DNA of 44,500 bases from Gudongella sp049310905 (GCF_049310905.1 NZ_JBMEMN010000025.1:1-44500); one strand, 5' to 3'. Counted from the stretch's first letter, positions 15,583-24,163 are shown. Notes: generated by a model from the letters alone, not told the origin. Made by a program: numbers and translations.

Positions 15583-17208
15583 TTAACTGTTCGTTGTTAA
15601 AATAATCTCCGCTATCTTTAGTATCTCTGGTCTTAGTCCCATTATTCTTGCTATGTTTATTGCATCCCTTGGGATTCCTGTTGATTTGTCTACCACTCTC
15701 AAGCGATAATCCATATACTTATTGATTATCTCCATTCCATCCCCTTCTGAGATTTCCTCTGAAAGGGTTTCAACATCCAGCTCTGACAGTCCAACCACCT
15801 GAAGGTGCTGGATGCCTTCAATGTCTGCAACATTGTCATAGTGTGTTGTAATAAGCGATATTGCGGGCTTGTCCATGAGATAGATTGCAATCGCCTTTGA
15901 AATGGCATAGCCTTCCTCCGGGTTTGTTCCCCTTGCAAGCTCATCGATCAGGATTAGTCCCTTCTCATCGGACCTTTTCATTGCATCACTTACCACTTCA
16001 ACCTCTCCTCCGAAGGTGGACAGTCCGCTGTCTGTAGACTGCATATCTCCAATTGATGACTTGATATAGAGGCTTAGTCCAATCTCCATCGATTCAGCTG
16101 GCACATACAATCCGTAGTGTGCCATTGCCGCCAACATCCCCACAAGCTTAAGGCTTATGGTCTTTCCGCCCATGTTGGCTCCTGTGATACAGGCTACCCC
16201 TTCTCCTAGTTTGATGCTGATTGGAGTAAACTGAAGGTTCTTTTCCCTCAGCAGCTCTTCAATCTTTGGATGTCTTCCCCTTTTTATGTTTATTATATGC
16301 TCATCTATGATTTTAGGCTTTGCTGCATCCATATCAATTGCAAGCTTTGCCTTTGCGAGCACAAGGTCAAGCTTGCCGATTGCAAGCATATTTCTGTAGA
16401 GTTCACGTCTCCTTTTCCCAACTTCCTTGGACAGTTCCTCCCTGATACTCATTTCCTCTCGCTCTTCCTTGTCCCGAAGTAGCTCCAGGCTCCGCTCTGC
16501 CTTTGAAAGGTCATCTGTTGGAACAATTGTAAACTTTATATTCAGGTAGGTCTCTGAAAAGTAGGTCAGGTAAGGATATGCCTTTATTGTCTTAAGCATC
16601 TCCTTGTTGTCCCTGTTAACGACAACGGTATTGTCAGGTCTAAGGTCAAGCCCCAAATCCTCCTTGACCTTGTCCTTGATCCATTTCTTTTCAAGTCTGA
16701 TCTGCTTGTCCGTATCCCTTTTATCTTTTCTGATTGATGCCAGTTCCTCTGAATAGGCATCGTAGATGTAGAAGGTTGCAATTCCAGTCTCTTCTGGGTC
16801 TAGCAGGCTTTCAAGCTGAGGAATCTTTTCTACTCTGGTCTCCGGGAAATCCGGTATTTCGTATTCATCAAGAAGATTCTTCAGGTGACTCAGGTTATAC
16901 AGAAAGTTCTTGATCTCAAAGAGCTCAACATCAGTCAGGATAAACCCATCCATTGCTCTTTTTGTGGATTGTCTCAAGTCCTTCATATGGCTTAGGATAT
17001 TGTTGAACTCTCTTCTTATTGTATTGTTCTTTACATATGGTATATAGCTCTCCAGCATATCCAGCTGGTTTCTAAGGCCTCTTTCCGCTCCTCTTTTATG
17101 GGGCTTCATACGACCCTTGAACATGGTTCCATATGGCGTGAGAACATTTATCTGATTCATAATATACTGGAAGTCCACTGCATTCTTTGTGCCTTGATCC
17201 ATAAACAT
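15583..17208 (-). CDS. kamC: MutS-like ATPase, lysine 5,6-aminomutase reactivase subunit KamC
   Basis: The ~541-aa protein has a MutS-type ATPase domain: Walker A GANMGGKTIS, the block DSGLSTFGGEVEVVSDA, Walker B GLILIDELARGTNPEEG, and SLITTHYDN. It lacks the mismatch-binding and connector domains of true MutS, keeping only a core/clamp-like helical N-terminal half (residues 1-300). In lysine-fermenting bacteria this MutS-like gene always accompanies kamD/kamE and is annotated as the ATPase of the aminomutase reactivation system, which would exchange damaged cobalamin. Of two possible starts, the ATG at 17208 has GGGAGG 8 bases upstream, better placed than the GTG at 17217. It begins one base after the kamB stop, so translation is likely coupled. 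Confidence 0.88.
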   Translation of the reverse strand: MFMDQGTKNAVDFQYIMNQINVLTPYGTMFKGRMKPHKRGAERGLRNQLDMLESYIPYVKNNTIRREFNNILSHMKDLRQSTKRAMDGFILTDVELFEIKNFLYNLSHLKNLLDEYEIPDFPETRVEKIPQLESLLDPEETGIATFYIYDAYSEELASIRKDKRDTDKQIRLEKKWIKDKVKEDLGLDLRPDNTVVVNRDNKEMLKTIKAYPYLTYFSETYLNIKFTIVPTDDLSKAERSLELLRDKEEREEMSIREELSKEVGKRRRELYRNMLAIGKLDLVLAKAKLAIDMDAAKPKIIDEHIINIKRGRHPKIEELLREKNLQFTPISIKLGEGVACITGANMGGKTISLKLVGMLAAMAHYGLYVPAESMEIGLSLYIKSSIGDMQSTDSGLSTFGGEVEVVSDAMKRSDEKGLILIDELARGTNPEEGYAISKAIAIYLMDKPAISLITTHYDNVADIEGIQHLQVVGLSELDVETLSEEISEGDGMEIINKYMDYRLRVVDKSTGIPRDAINIARIMGLRPEILKIAEIILTTNS

Positions 17209-17209
17209 C

Positions 17210-18241
17210 CTATTCACCTCCCAGCATTATATCCATTACCGGTATGTCCTTAATAAATGTATTCATTCGGTCGAGAAATTCATTGGGTTCAAAATAGTAT
17301 CCTGCCGGTGCATATGGATTGATTGTAACTCCAATGACATTGATCGGGTTTATGACCTTTATACTTATTCCCATCCTTAGAAATTGTAGGTAGTCTTTTG
17401 GTGGTATAAATATTTTGGTTCCATCTCCCACTACAATGTTTACATCCTTGTATTTTCTGGTGGTTCTTGTCAGATCTATCAAGGTTCCCTTAACAAGTGA
17501 TCCAGGTATCAGAAGATACTTGGAGTCCTCATCAAGGTACTCACCGATTTTGTGTCCCTTTCCCAGTGCTGTCTCGAGTCCGATTTCTTCGATATCACCG
17601 TCTTTTGATACAACTGCAAGCTTATCATCTGAGAGAAGCTCCTGCAAAAGAGGCTTGTCCTCCTCATCCACCTGTGGAAGTGAAAGGATGCTCAGTACGT
17701 GAAGTGTTTCCTCCAGCACCCTGTTTACATCCCTTGAAATTACCGCTCCAGTTGAAAGGATTGTTGCATCTGAAATTGTTGGTGCTGCCGATGACTTTCT
17801 GTCCAGAGCTCCGTCGATTACCACAAACTTTGCTCCCAGGTTTAGCATCATCTGACATACCTGGTGAATATCCCTTAAGCTTTGGGGTCCTGCAATCTGA
17901 ATATATCCCGGGGATCTTACCTTACCGATTATTACCTCTCCAAGTGGCGTTCGAAAAGGTGTAACCTTCATTATTTCTATGTTGGCATCTCCCATTGTCA
18001 GAAGAGCAGTAGTTGTGGCGACAATAGTGTTCTCCTCTGCAAATATTCTAGGCTTTTCAGTTTCAGTTACCCTGTCAAGTCTTTCACCGTCACGACCAAT
18101 AGAGGTGAGTCCAAGCTGAACTCCCTCTTCCATGGCCTCTTCAATCAGGTGATTTAGTGTTACAGTCTTTCCCGAGTTCTTGCTCATGCCAATTATTGAT
18201 ACTATTCGATATTTATCTCCTATAAGGTTGAGTAAAGACAT
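17210..18241 (-). CDS. kamB: P-loop protein, lysine 5,6-aminomutase reactivase subunit KamB
   Basis: This 343-aa protein begins with an N-terminal P-loop, GMSKNSGKTVT at residues 18-28, followed by GLTSIGRDGERLDRVTETEKPRI, FVVIDGALDRKSSAAP and TLSTGAVISRDVNRVLEET-like segments. Its closest context is the KamB family found only beside kamC/kamD/kamE; together with KamC it is thought to reactivate or load the B12 mutase. It lies between kamA (11-bp gap upstream) and kamC (directly downstream). An AAGGGGAG site precedes the ATG. The biochemical role is established family knowledge only in outline, and the assignment here rests on synteny and the P-loop. Confidence 0.85.
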   Translation of the reverse strand: MSLLNLIGDKYRIVSIIGMSKNSGKTVTLNHLIEEAMEEGVQLGLTSIGRDGERLDRVTETEKPRIFAEENTIVATTTALLTMGDANIEIMKVTPFRTPLGEVIIGKVRSPGYIQIAGPQSLRDIHQVCQMMLNLGAKFVVIDGALDRKSSAAPTISDATILSTGAVISRDVNRVLEETLHVLSILSLPQVDEEDKPLLQELLSDDKLAVVSKDGDIEEIGLETALGKGHKIGEYLDEDSKYLLIPGSLVKGTLIDLTRTTRKYKDVNIVVGDGTKIFIPPKDYLQFLRMGISIKVINPINVIGVTINPYAPAGYYFEPNEFLDRMNTFIKDIPVMDIMLGGE

Positions 18242-18252
18242 GGCGTCTCCCC

Positions 18253-19515
18253 TTACTTATTGTAGTTTTTACTTCTTTCGTGTCTCTCCAGATAGCTTGG
18301 CTCAAGATTCTTGATCTCTGTTCCTTCCATCAGCTCTGCTACCCCTGATGAAGTTGATTTCTTCTTGCCCTGGCATACATCACAATGACATTCTTCCTCA
18401 AGATGATTTGGCTCAGCGTATGTTGTGATGATTCCTTCGTAGTTTCTAAGGACTACCTTGTTTGGTGATTGTGAAATCACATACTGCGGCATTACAGGAG
18501 TCTTTCCTCCTCCTCCAGGTGCATCCACTACAAATGTTGGAACTGCATATCCTGAAGTATGTCCTCTTAGGGCTTCGATTATTTCAATTCCCTTTGATAC
18601 CTTGGTTCTGAAGTGCTCTATTCCCATTGAAAGGTCACACTGGTAGATGTAGTATGGTCTTACCCTTATTGTTGTTAGCTTTTGAACAAGATCCTTCATG
18701 ATATGTGGGCAGTCGTTTATTCCTCTAAGAAGAACTGACTGGTTACCCAGTGGTATTCCTGCATCTGCTAGCTTTCTACATGCTTCTGTTGATTCAGGTG
18801 TTATTTCATTCGGATGGTTGAAGTGTGTGTTCAACCAGATTGGGTGATACTTTTTAAGCATGTTTACAAGGTCATCAGTGATTCTCTGTGGCATAACAAC
18901 TGGTGTCCTTGATCCGATTCTTATGATCTCCACATGTGGAATCTCCCTAAGCTTCTTGATTATATACTCCAGTCTGTCGTCTCCAACTAGAAGTGCATCT
19001 CCACCTGAAAGCAGTACGTCTCTTACCTGTGGTGTATTTCTGATATATTCGATTCCCTTGTCGATTCTGTCCATTGGAGCGCCTGAGTCGTTTTGTCCAG
19101 CGAATCTTCTTCTTGTACAGTGTCTGCAGTACATTGAGCACTGGTCTGTAATAAGGAAAAGAACTCTGTCCGGATATCTGTGTGTTAATCCGTCTACTGG
19201 TGAATCCGCATCCTCGTGTAGTGGGTCGTCCATATCTGATTCGCTTATATGTGTTTCCATAATTGTTGGAACTGCCTGCATTCTAACTGGACATTTTGGA
19301 TCCTTTGGGTCCATCAGTGATGCATAGTATGGTGTGATTCCAACTCTAAACTTCTTAAGTACCTCGCTAATATCGTTTTCCTCTTGGTTGGAAAGTTCGA
19401 TTATTTCCCTAAGCTGCTCAACATCTGTGATCCTGTTTCTTACCTGCCACTTCCAGTCGTCCCACTCTTCCTGCTTTACGTCTTTCCATAATGGTATGTC
19501 TTTATAGCTTCTCAT
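18253..19515 (-). CDS. kamA: L-lysine 2,3-aminomutase
   Basis: This radical-SAM enzyme converts L-lysine to L-beta-lysine, the first step of the pathway. The 420-aa protein contains the iron-sulfur motif CSMYCRHC (CxxxCxxC) at about residue 125 after LITDQ, the blocks RDVLLSGGDALLV and THFNHPNEIT, the PLP-lysine region DAPGGGGKTPVMP, and C-terminal cysteines CHCDVCQGKK that bind zinc in the Clostridium subterminale enzyme. The upstream in-frame ATG adds 17 residues without family counterpart; the ATG at 19515 (MRSYKDIPLWKDV) has AGGAGG 10 bases ahead and matches the known N-terminus, so it is the start. It follows kdd after a 274-bp spacer holding repeat R2. Confidence 0.98.
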   Translation of the reverse strand: MRSYKDIPLWKDVKQEEWDDWKWQVRNRITDVEQLREIIELSNQEENDISEVLKKFRVGITPYYASLMDPKDPKCPVRMQAVPTIMETHISESDMDDPLHEDADSPVDGLTHRYPDRVLFLITDQCSMYCRHCTRRRFAGQNDSGAPMDRIDKGIEYIRNTPQVRDVLLSGGDALLVGDDRLEYIIKKLREIPHVEIIRIGSRTPVVMPQRITDDLVNMLKKYHPIWLNTHFNHPNEITPESTEACRKLADAGIPLGNQSVLLRGINDCPHIMKDLVQKLTTIRVRPYYIYQCDLSMGIEHFRTKVSKGIEIIEALRGHTSGYAVPTFVVDAPGGGGKTPVMPQYVISQSPNKVVLRNYEGIITTYAEPNHLEEECHCDVCQGKKKSTSSGVAELMEGTEIKNLEPSYLERHERSKNYNK

Positions 19516-19546
19516 GAAAATGCTGCCTCCTTTTTTTGTTAATGAA

Positions 19547-19789
19547 CATTGATACCCTATCAACAAAATATATCAAAATCATAGATTTTGGATATTTAAG
19601 TTGCCGGGCACTTACAGTGAATAATGAACAATGATTTTAGGTCGAGCTTTGAGGTCAAGATCCTTCGGCATAGCCTCAGGAAGACAAATATTTGGTCATT
19701 CTAAGTTAAACGAAGGATTCTGGACCTTAATTTCTACCCTAGCAATTTCTCAATTGTTCAATGTTCATTGTTATCTGTTAGTTGATTTC
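19547..19789. repeat. Dispersed intergenic repeat, copy R2, between kdd and kamA
   Basis: It contains ACCCTATCAACAAAATATAT, GCCGGGCAC and GGTCAAGATCCTTCGG followed by CTCAGGAAGACA, in the same order as R1 at 5650-5815. Both also share AATTTCTCAATT. The inverted pair TGAACAATGA/TCAATGTTCATTG brackets the element, hinting at a decayed mobile miniature element. Confidence 0.65.
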
Positions 19790-20827
19790 CTACGCGTAAA
19801 GTTCTGTAAATATCTTTCTTAGTGTTTCTGATTCTCTCATAAGTTCAAGAGAAATCGCTGCGTGACCTTTTGAGTATCCGTTTCCTACTATCATATTTAC
19901 GTCTTTTCCTACTCCCTCTGCTCCTAGGGCTGCCTTTGTGAAGCTTGTTGCCATTGAGAAGAAGTATACTGTTCCGTCGTCCTTTGTGATAAGGATTGAT
20001 GACATCTCTGTATTTGGAATGTTTACTGTGTTTATTACTACATCAGCCATTTCTCCGTCTGTTACCGCTGCTATCTTTTCCATGACTTCAACTGCATTTG
20101 TTGCATCCGCGACTACATACTCATCTGCAAGGTTAGCTGATCTTGCTCTTTCAATTGTCTTTTCTCTGCTTCCTACACAAATTACCTTGCCTGTAACTCC
20201 TGCTCTTTTCTTTGCTTCATATAGACAAAGCATTCCTGATTTACCTGTTCCTCCAAGAACTACTACTGTATCGCCAGGCTTAACAAGCTTTGCAGTCTGA
20301 GCTGGTGCTCCTGCTACATCAAGAACTGAAAGTGCAAGGTTCTCTGGCATATCCTCAGGAATCTTTGCAAATATTCCTGATTCAAACAGAATAGCCTTTC
20401 CCTTTATATCAACCTGGTCGATATCTTTTCTTATTTCTCCAAAGCTGTCGATTCTAAGTGGAGTTAATGAAAGTGAAACAAGTGTTGCTATCTTGTCCCC
20501 AACCTTAAGCTCTGTCTTTCCTTCAAGAGCTGGTCCGATTTCCTCGACAACTCCAATAAGCATTCCGCCTGATCCTGTTACAGGGTTCTGGTGCTTACCT
20601 CTTTCGTCAACGATTCCCTTCATGATCTTCTTGATCTCTTCTATGTCTCCGCCTGCCTGTTCCTTGATTTGTGTAAAGCTAGCTGAGTCTACGTTTAAAG
20701 TCTTTACGTCAATAAGTATCTCGTTGTCGTAAATTTCCATGTCATTGTCAATTTTAAATGCTGGTTGAGGTAAAACACCCTTTGGCTCAATTACCCTGTG
20801 CGTTCCGTATGGACTTCCTTTTTTCAT
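19790..20827 (-). CDS. kdd: L-erythro-3,5-diaminohexanoate dehydrogenase
   Basis: This NAD-dependent dehydrogenase oxidatively deaminates 3,5-diaminohexanoate to 5-amino-3-oxohexanoate. The 345-aa protein starts MKKGSPYGTHRVIEPKGVLPQPA, characteristic of Kdd, and has a medium-chain-dehydrogenase-like Rossmann fold with VVVLGGTGKSGMLCLYEA at about residues 175-192. The frame extends 16 codons upstream, but that part overlaps the sigma-54 promoter; the ATG at 20827 has AAAGGAGG 7 bases upstream. It is the promoter-proximal gene of the operon kdd-kamA-kamB-kamC-kamD-kamE. The following enzymes of the pathway (Kce cleavage enzyme and Kal ammonia lyase) are not encoded in this window. Confidence 0.95.
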   Translation of the reverse strand: MKKGSPYGTHRVIEPKGVLPQPAFKIDNDMEIYDNEILIDVKTLNVDSASFTQIKEQAGGDIEEIKKIMKGIVDERGKHQNPVTGSGGMLIGVVEEIGPALEGKTELKVGDKIATLVSLSLTPLRIDSFGEIRKDIDQVDIKGKAILFESGIFAKIPEDMPENLALSVLDVAGAPAQTAKLVKPGDTVVVLGGTGKSGMLCLYEAKKRAGVTGKVICVGSREKTIERARSANLADEYVVADATNAVEVMEKIAAVTDGEMADVVINTVNIPNTEMSSILITKDDGTVYFFSMATSFTKAALGAEGVGKDVNMIVGNGYSKGHAAISLELMRESETLRKIFTELYA

Positions 20828-20863
20828 ATGTATTCCTCCTTTAAACATTTTGTATATATTTAT

Positions 20864-20880
20864 TGCAAGTTCCATGCCAA
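20864..20880 (-). promoter_or_regulatory. Sigma-54 promoter of the kdd-kam operon
   Basis: On the minus strand 20880-20864 reads TTGGCATGGAACTTGCA, matching the sigma-54 consensus TTGGCAC-N5-TTGCA. The GG (20878-20877) and GC (20866-20865) are exactly 10 bases apart. It lies 37 bp before the kdd start and is served by the sigma-54 activator encoded just upstream. Confidence 0.92.
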
Positions 20881-20892
20881 CTTAAAGTTTGT

Positions 20893-20921
20893 TAAAAAAA
20901 TGGCTAATTCGAGGGATTAGC
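20893..20921 (-). terminator. Terminator of the sigma-54 activator gene
   Basis: On the minus strand GCTAAT, a 7-base loop and ATTAGC are followed by CATTTTTTT. It separates the activator transcript from the kdd promoter. Confidence 0.88.
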
Positions 20922-20953
20922 GGTTTTTGAAGGTTTTCTTGAATCTCCAGCGT

Positions 20954-20969
20954 TGCCGATTTTTCGGCA
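20954..20969. promoter_or_regulatory. Candidate upstream activator site for the kdd promoter
   Basis: The perfect 16-bp dyad TGCCGATTTTTCGGCA is centred about 84 bp upstream of the -24 element. It resembles the two dyads at 22423-22459. Distance and symmetry suit a sigma-54 enhancer-binding site. Confidence 0.65.
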
Positions 20970-21008
20970 CTGCTTTGAAAACAGAAGCTGAGGATATCTC
21001 CCCAGCCA

Positions 21009-22394
21009 CTAAAGCTTGTATTTACTAATCTTGTATTGGAGGGTCTGTCTTGGTATCTGAAGCAGGTCTGCAGCATGGGTTATATTGCTTTCGGTCTGGT
21101 TCAAGGCTTCTTTTATCAGGGCCCTTTCTGTTTCATTCACAACCTTGTTCAATGACATCTCCCTGTTTTCAACGTTTTTCTTCACCAAATTTTTCTTGAT
21201 CTTTGGCGGAATATGATCCTCCTCGATCATTTCAGAGTCATAGATACTCATTATTCCTTCTATGAGATGCTCCAATTCACGTACATTACCTTCCCAGGGA
21301 TATTTCTTGAATATCTGCAGGACCTCTCCAGTAACTCCCTTTACCGACTTGCCCATCTTCTGGTTGAACTTCTCAATAAAGTAATGTGTAAGGATCTCAA
21401 TGTCATCAAGCCTGTCCTTAAGTGGTGGAATATTGAAGCTTATAACATTGAGCCTGTAGTAGAGGTCACTTCTCAGTTGCTTGTTCTGTACTGCAATCTC
21501 CGGGTCCACGTTGGTTGCAGTTATTACCCTTACATCCACATTCTTTGTCTTTGTGCCCCCAACCCTTCTGATATTACCATCCTGAAGAACTCTAAGGAGC
21601 TTGGACTGAAGGTCCAGAGGCATTGAGTTTATCTCATCCAGGAATAGACTTCCTCCATCAGCCAGTTCAAATAATCCGGGTCTGTCCTCAGCTCCTGTAA
21701 AGCCACCCTTGGTTGTTCCAAAGAGGATCCCTTCAAGAAGGTTTGATGGAAGAGCTGCACAGTTCTGGGTTATAAAGGGGTTGTGTCTCCGCTTGCTGCC
21801 ATTGTGGATTGCATGAACAAATAGCTCCTTTCCAGTACCGGTAGCGCCTGATACAAGGACTGGTACATCAGCCTCAGCAGCTTTCTTGGAAAGTGCCTTA
21901 AGCCTTAGTATTTCCTTGTTTCTGCCCACGATATCGTAGAATGTGAAGCTTGCCGATTCCCTCGACGGGTTCTTTTTTGTCTTTGTGCTGTAGAGCTGGT
22001 CCTGAAGGTCCACAATCTTTTCAGACAGCTCCCTTACCTGGGTAATGTCCTTGGATATCTCAATTGCTCCAAGGATCTTTCCTCTGCTCTTGATGGGAAT
22101 TGATGAGTTTATTGTTGTAATCTTCTCTCCCTTGTAGTTTACGAAGGTCTGTTCCTTCCTCAGGATTGGTTCCCCTGTCCTTATTACGGTCAGAAGGGTG
22201 CTGGTCTCTTCGTTAAGGGATGGGTAGATTTCAATCAGGTGTCTTCCAACTGCCTTTTCAACATCAACTCCATCAATTTTCTGGGCAAAGGAGTTGTAGT
22301 ATACAATTTTTCCCGATGCATCGATTATATGGAGACCCTCCTCCAGATAATCCAGAACTTCAATCATATTCTCCTTGAAAAAAATATCCTTCAT
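21009..22394 (-). CDS. Sigma-54-dependent activator (PAS-AAA-Fis type, RocR-like)
   Basis: The ~461-aa activator has an N-terminal PAS domain (residues 10-120; LEEGLHIIDASGKIVYYN, GRHLIEIYPSL, GAIEISKDIT), a sigma-54 AAA+ domain (about 150-385) and a C-terminal Fis-type helix-turn-helix (ESNITHAADLLQIPRQTLQYKISKYKL-like, final 30 residues). Walker A is GATGTGKE, Walker B GGSLFLDEIN, and the sigma-54 contact loop is GGFTGA rather than the usual GAFTGA. The start is the ATG at 22394, with GGAGGAATATAT upstream. It lies upstream of kdd, whose promoter is sigma-54-type, so it very likely activates the lysine operon, sensing an intermediate through its PAS domain. A RocB-like gene immediately upstream suggests a possible second target. 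Confidence 0.93.
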   Translation of the reverse strand: MKDIFFKENMIEVLDYLEEGLHIIDASGKIVYYNSFAQKIDGVDVEKAVGRHLIEIYPSLNEETSTLLTVIRTGEPILRKEQTFVNYKGEKITTINSSIPIKSRGKILGAIEISKDITQVRELSEKIVDLQDQLYSTKTKKNPSRESASFTFYDIVGRNKEILRLKALSKKAAEADVPVLVSGATGTGKELFVHAIHNGSKRRHNPFITQNCAALPSNLLEGILFGTTKGGFTGAEDRPGLFELADGGSLFLDEINSMPLDLQSKLLRVLQDGNIRRVGGTKTKNVDVRVITATNVDPEIAVQNKQLRSDLYYRLNVISFNIPPLKDRLDDIEILTHYFIEKFNQKMGKSVKGVTGEVLQIFKKYPWEGNVRELEHLIEGIMSIYDSEMIEEDHIPPKIKKNLVKKNVENREMSLNKVVNETERALIKEALNQTESNITHAADLLQIPRQTLQYKISKYKL

Positions 22395-22422
22395 ATATAT
22401 TCCTCCATGCATGGTTTTTAGA

Positions 22423-22459
22423 CGCCTGAAAATCGGCAGTTGGTGCCGAAAATCAGGCA
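22423..22459. promoter_or_regulatory. Pair of 16-bp dyads upstream of the activator gene
   Basis: CGCCTGAAAATCGGCA (22423-22438) and TGCCGAAAATCAGGCA (22444-22459) are related dyads in opposite orientation, with centres 21 bp (two helical turns) apart. They share TCGGCA half-sites with 20954-20969 and lie just upstream of the activator ribosome site, suggesting autoregulation or enhancer function. No sigma-54 promoter is visible here. Confidence 0.55.
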
Positions 22460-22473
22460 GGTGTTTGCCTGCC
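22448..22473 (-). terminator. Probable terminator of the RocB-like gene
   Basis: On the minus strand GGCAGG, loop CAAACA, CCTGCC is followed by TGATTTT. The T tract is short and overlaps one dyad. Confidence 0.55.
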
Positions 22474-22488
22474 CGTTTCCAATATTCT

Positions 22489-24129
22489 CTACTTCATTAA
22501 TTCATTTACTGTGTCAAGAAGGATCTGTGGAAGAACTCCAAATGAATAGCCCTTCTCAAGTCTCTCTGTAAATTTATGTGCATCCTTGCCGAATGGTCCG
22601 ATATTTACAACAGGAAGATTAAGTGCCTGCATATCATCAAGCGGCAAACTGTACCTTACTCCAAATCCTGGCATATTAACCTTTAGTGTTTCCACTGCTT
22701 TTTCTTCCCTTGGCGCAGCTGCATAGCTCAGGTCTGAAATATATGGATAGAACTTCTTGTTGACAATATTGTACTGGTCACCAGCATTTGCTATGGCCTT
22801 GTCAACTGCACTGATAAGCTTCTTCTCCCTTTCATCTTCTCCTTTTACGAAGATATGTGGATAGTATGGTGGTGAGAAATATCCGATTATTACAGGGTCC
22901 TTGTCTGACCACATGCCCTGAACCATTTCAACCATTCGAAGTGCAAAGATTCTCTCATCAACCTCAGGGTCATTCAAGAGCACTTCTGAAAGCTCCTCGA
23001 TCCTCTTGTCAACTTCTTCGCCTTTTTCAGCCCTTACTTTTTCTAAAAGCTCTTCATATGACATTACTCTGGCTTTCCATGGAAGCTGCTCGAATGGATA
23101 GTTGCTTTGCTTTGCGTATTCCTTGTACTCGGCATTCAGACTGTCGATAACATTCTGGAATGCTTTCGACGCGCCATCTTTCATCTTCATCATTACCTGG
23201 TCTGGTGTTGAGTTGTGAGTTGCATAGTTGAAGTACAGGTATGCGTATCTTGCAATCTGCACTGAGTACTCAGTTTTTAGGTCCTGCTGCCTCAATGATA
23301 TGGGAGGAAGTGATACTTCTCCGTCTGCATTGTCACAATAGTCCATGTTAAGATTGAATTCCCTTGTTATCTCTGATGCTATCTGGTTTGGATCCAGGCC
23401 TTTGTACGGCTCCCCAACGTGAGTTTCCTTGCCTGTTATATAGAAGCTTGGCATCAACTTTCCAACAGTTCCAACATAGATATATCTGGTTTCATCGCCA
23501 ACATATCTTGGAGCGGAGTAGTCTGTATCAACAACTGCCAGGTAGTCGTATCCCTTTTCCTTCCTCTGTCTCACAAGCTCAGGAACAACTGACAGCATTC
23601 CTGCTGAGTTTCCTTCCTCGTCGCAAACTGCAGCAAAGATTAGATTTCCTTCCAGCTCGTCCACATTCTTTGCAAATTCCTCCATCATTGCCATCAAGGT
23701 TGCAACTCCGAATTTCATGTCGAAGATTCCTCTTCCGAACAGGTAGTTTCCTGAGTCAAGATCTGCCTTTGCTTCAGGTGATATGGTTACTTCCTTTAAT
23801 TTCTCTGTCAATTCATAGGGCTTTGTTGCAAATTCCTTCAACTCACCGTAGTCACTTATTCCAACAGTATCTGTATGGCCCACAAATACCAGGGTCTTAT
23901 TGTCGTTTCCCTTTTTACCATTGATTGTAACCATCAGTGATTTTCTTCCAACTGAATCATCGATTGCATCCACAAATTTCACATTGCCTGGATTCTCCTT
24001 GAAGTAATCCATCTCCATAAACTTGTCGTGTATCAATTGTACAACATTGTTCTCATCTGCAGTTCCCACAACGCTTAATTCATTTGTAAGCTCGATTGTG
24101 AGGTCCTCGATTCTCTTTGTCATATCCAT
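22489..24129 (-). CDS. M20 family metallopeptidase, RocB-like
   Basis: This 546-aa protein matches the arginine-utilisation RocB type of M20 hydrolases. Metal-site motifs are VFVGHTDTVG at about residue 80, FGRGIFDMKFGVATLM at about 130, and VCDEEGNSAG at about 170; the distal GPFGKDAHKFTERL near 520 provides the last conserved His. Such enzymes probably hydrolyse an amino-acid derivative or dipeptide; the precise substrate is not established. AGGAGGAG is 11 bases before the ATG. It has its own sigma-A promoter with a TTGTC/GACAA inverted repeat over the -35. In Bacillus rocB belongs to a RocR/sigma-54 regulon, which makes its position beside a RocR-like activator noteworthy. Confidence 0.88.
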   Translation of the reverse strand: MDMTKRIEDLTIELTNELSVVGTADENNVVQLIHDKFMEMDYFKENPGNVKFVDAIDDSVGRKSLMVTINGKKGNDNKTLVFVGHTDTVGISDYGELKEFATKPYELTEKLKEVTISPEAKADLDSGNYLFGRGIFDMKFGVATLMAMMEEFAKNVDELEGNLIFAAVCDEEGNSAGMLSVVPELVRQRKEKGYDYLAVVDTDYSAPRYVGDETRYIYVGTVGKLMPSFYITGKETHVGEPYKGLDPNQIASEITREFNLNMDYCDNADGEVSLPPISLRQQDLKTEYSVQIARYAYLYFNYATHNSTPDQVMMKMKDGASKAFQNVIDSLNAEYKEYAKQSNYPFEQLPWKARVMSYEELLEKVRAEKGEEVDKRIEELSEVLLNDPEVDERIFALRMVEMVQGMWSDKDPVIIGYFSPPYYPHIFVKGEDEREKKLISAVDKAIANAGDQYNIVNKKFYPYISDLSYAAAPREEKAVETLKVNMPGFGVRYSLPLDDMQALNLPVVNIGPFGKDAHKFTERLEKGYSFGVLPQILLDTVNELMK

Positions 24130-24163
24130 TATATAAATCTCCTCCTTGTTGGGTTCTAATTAC

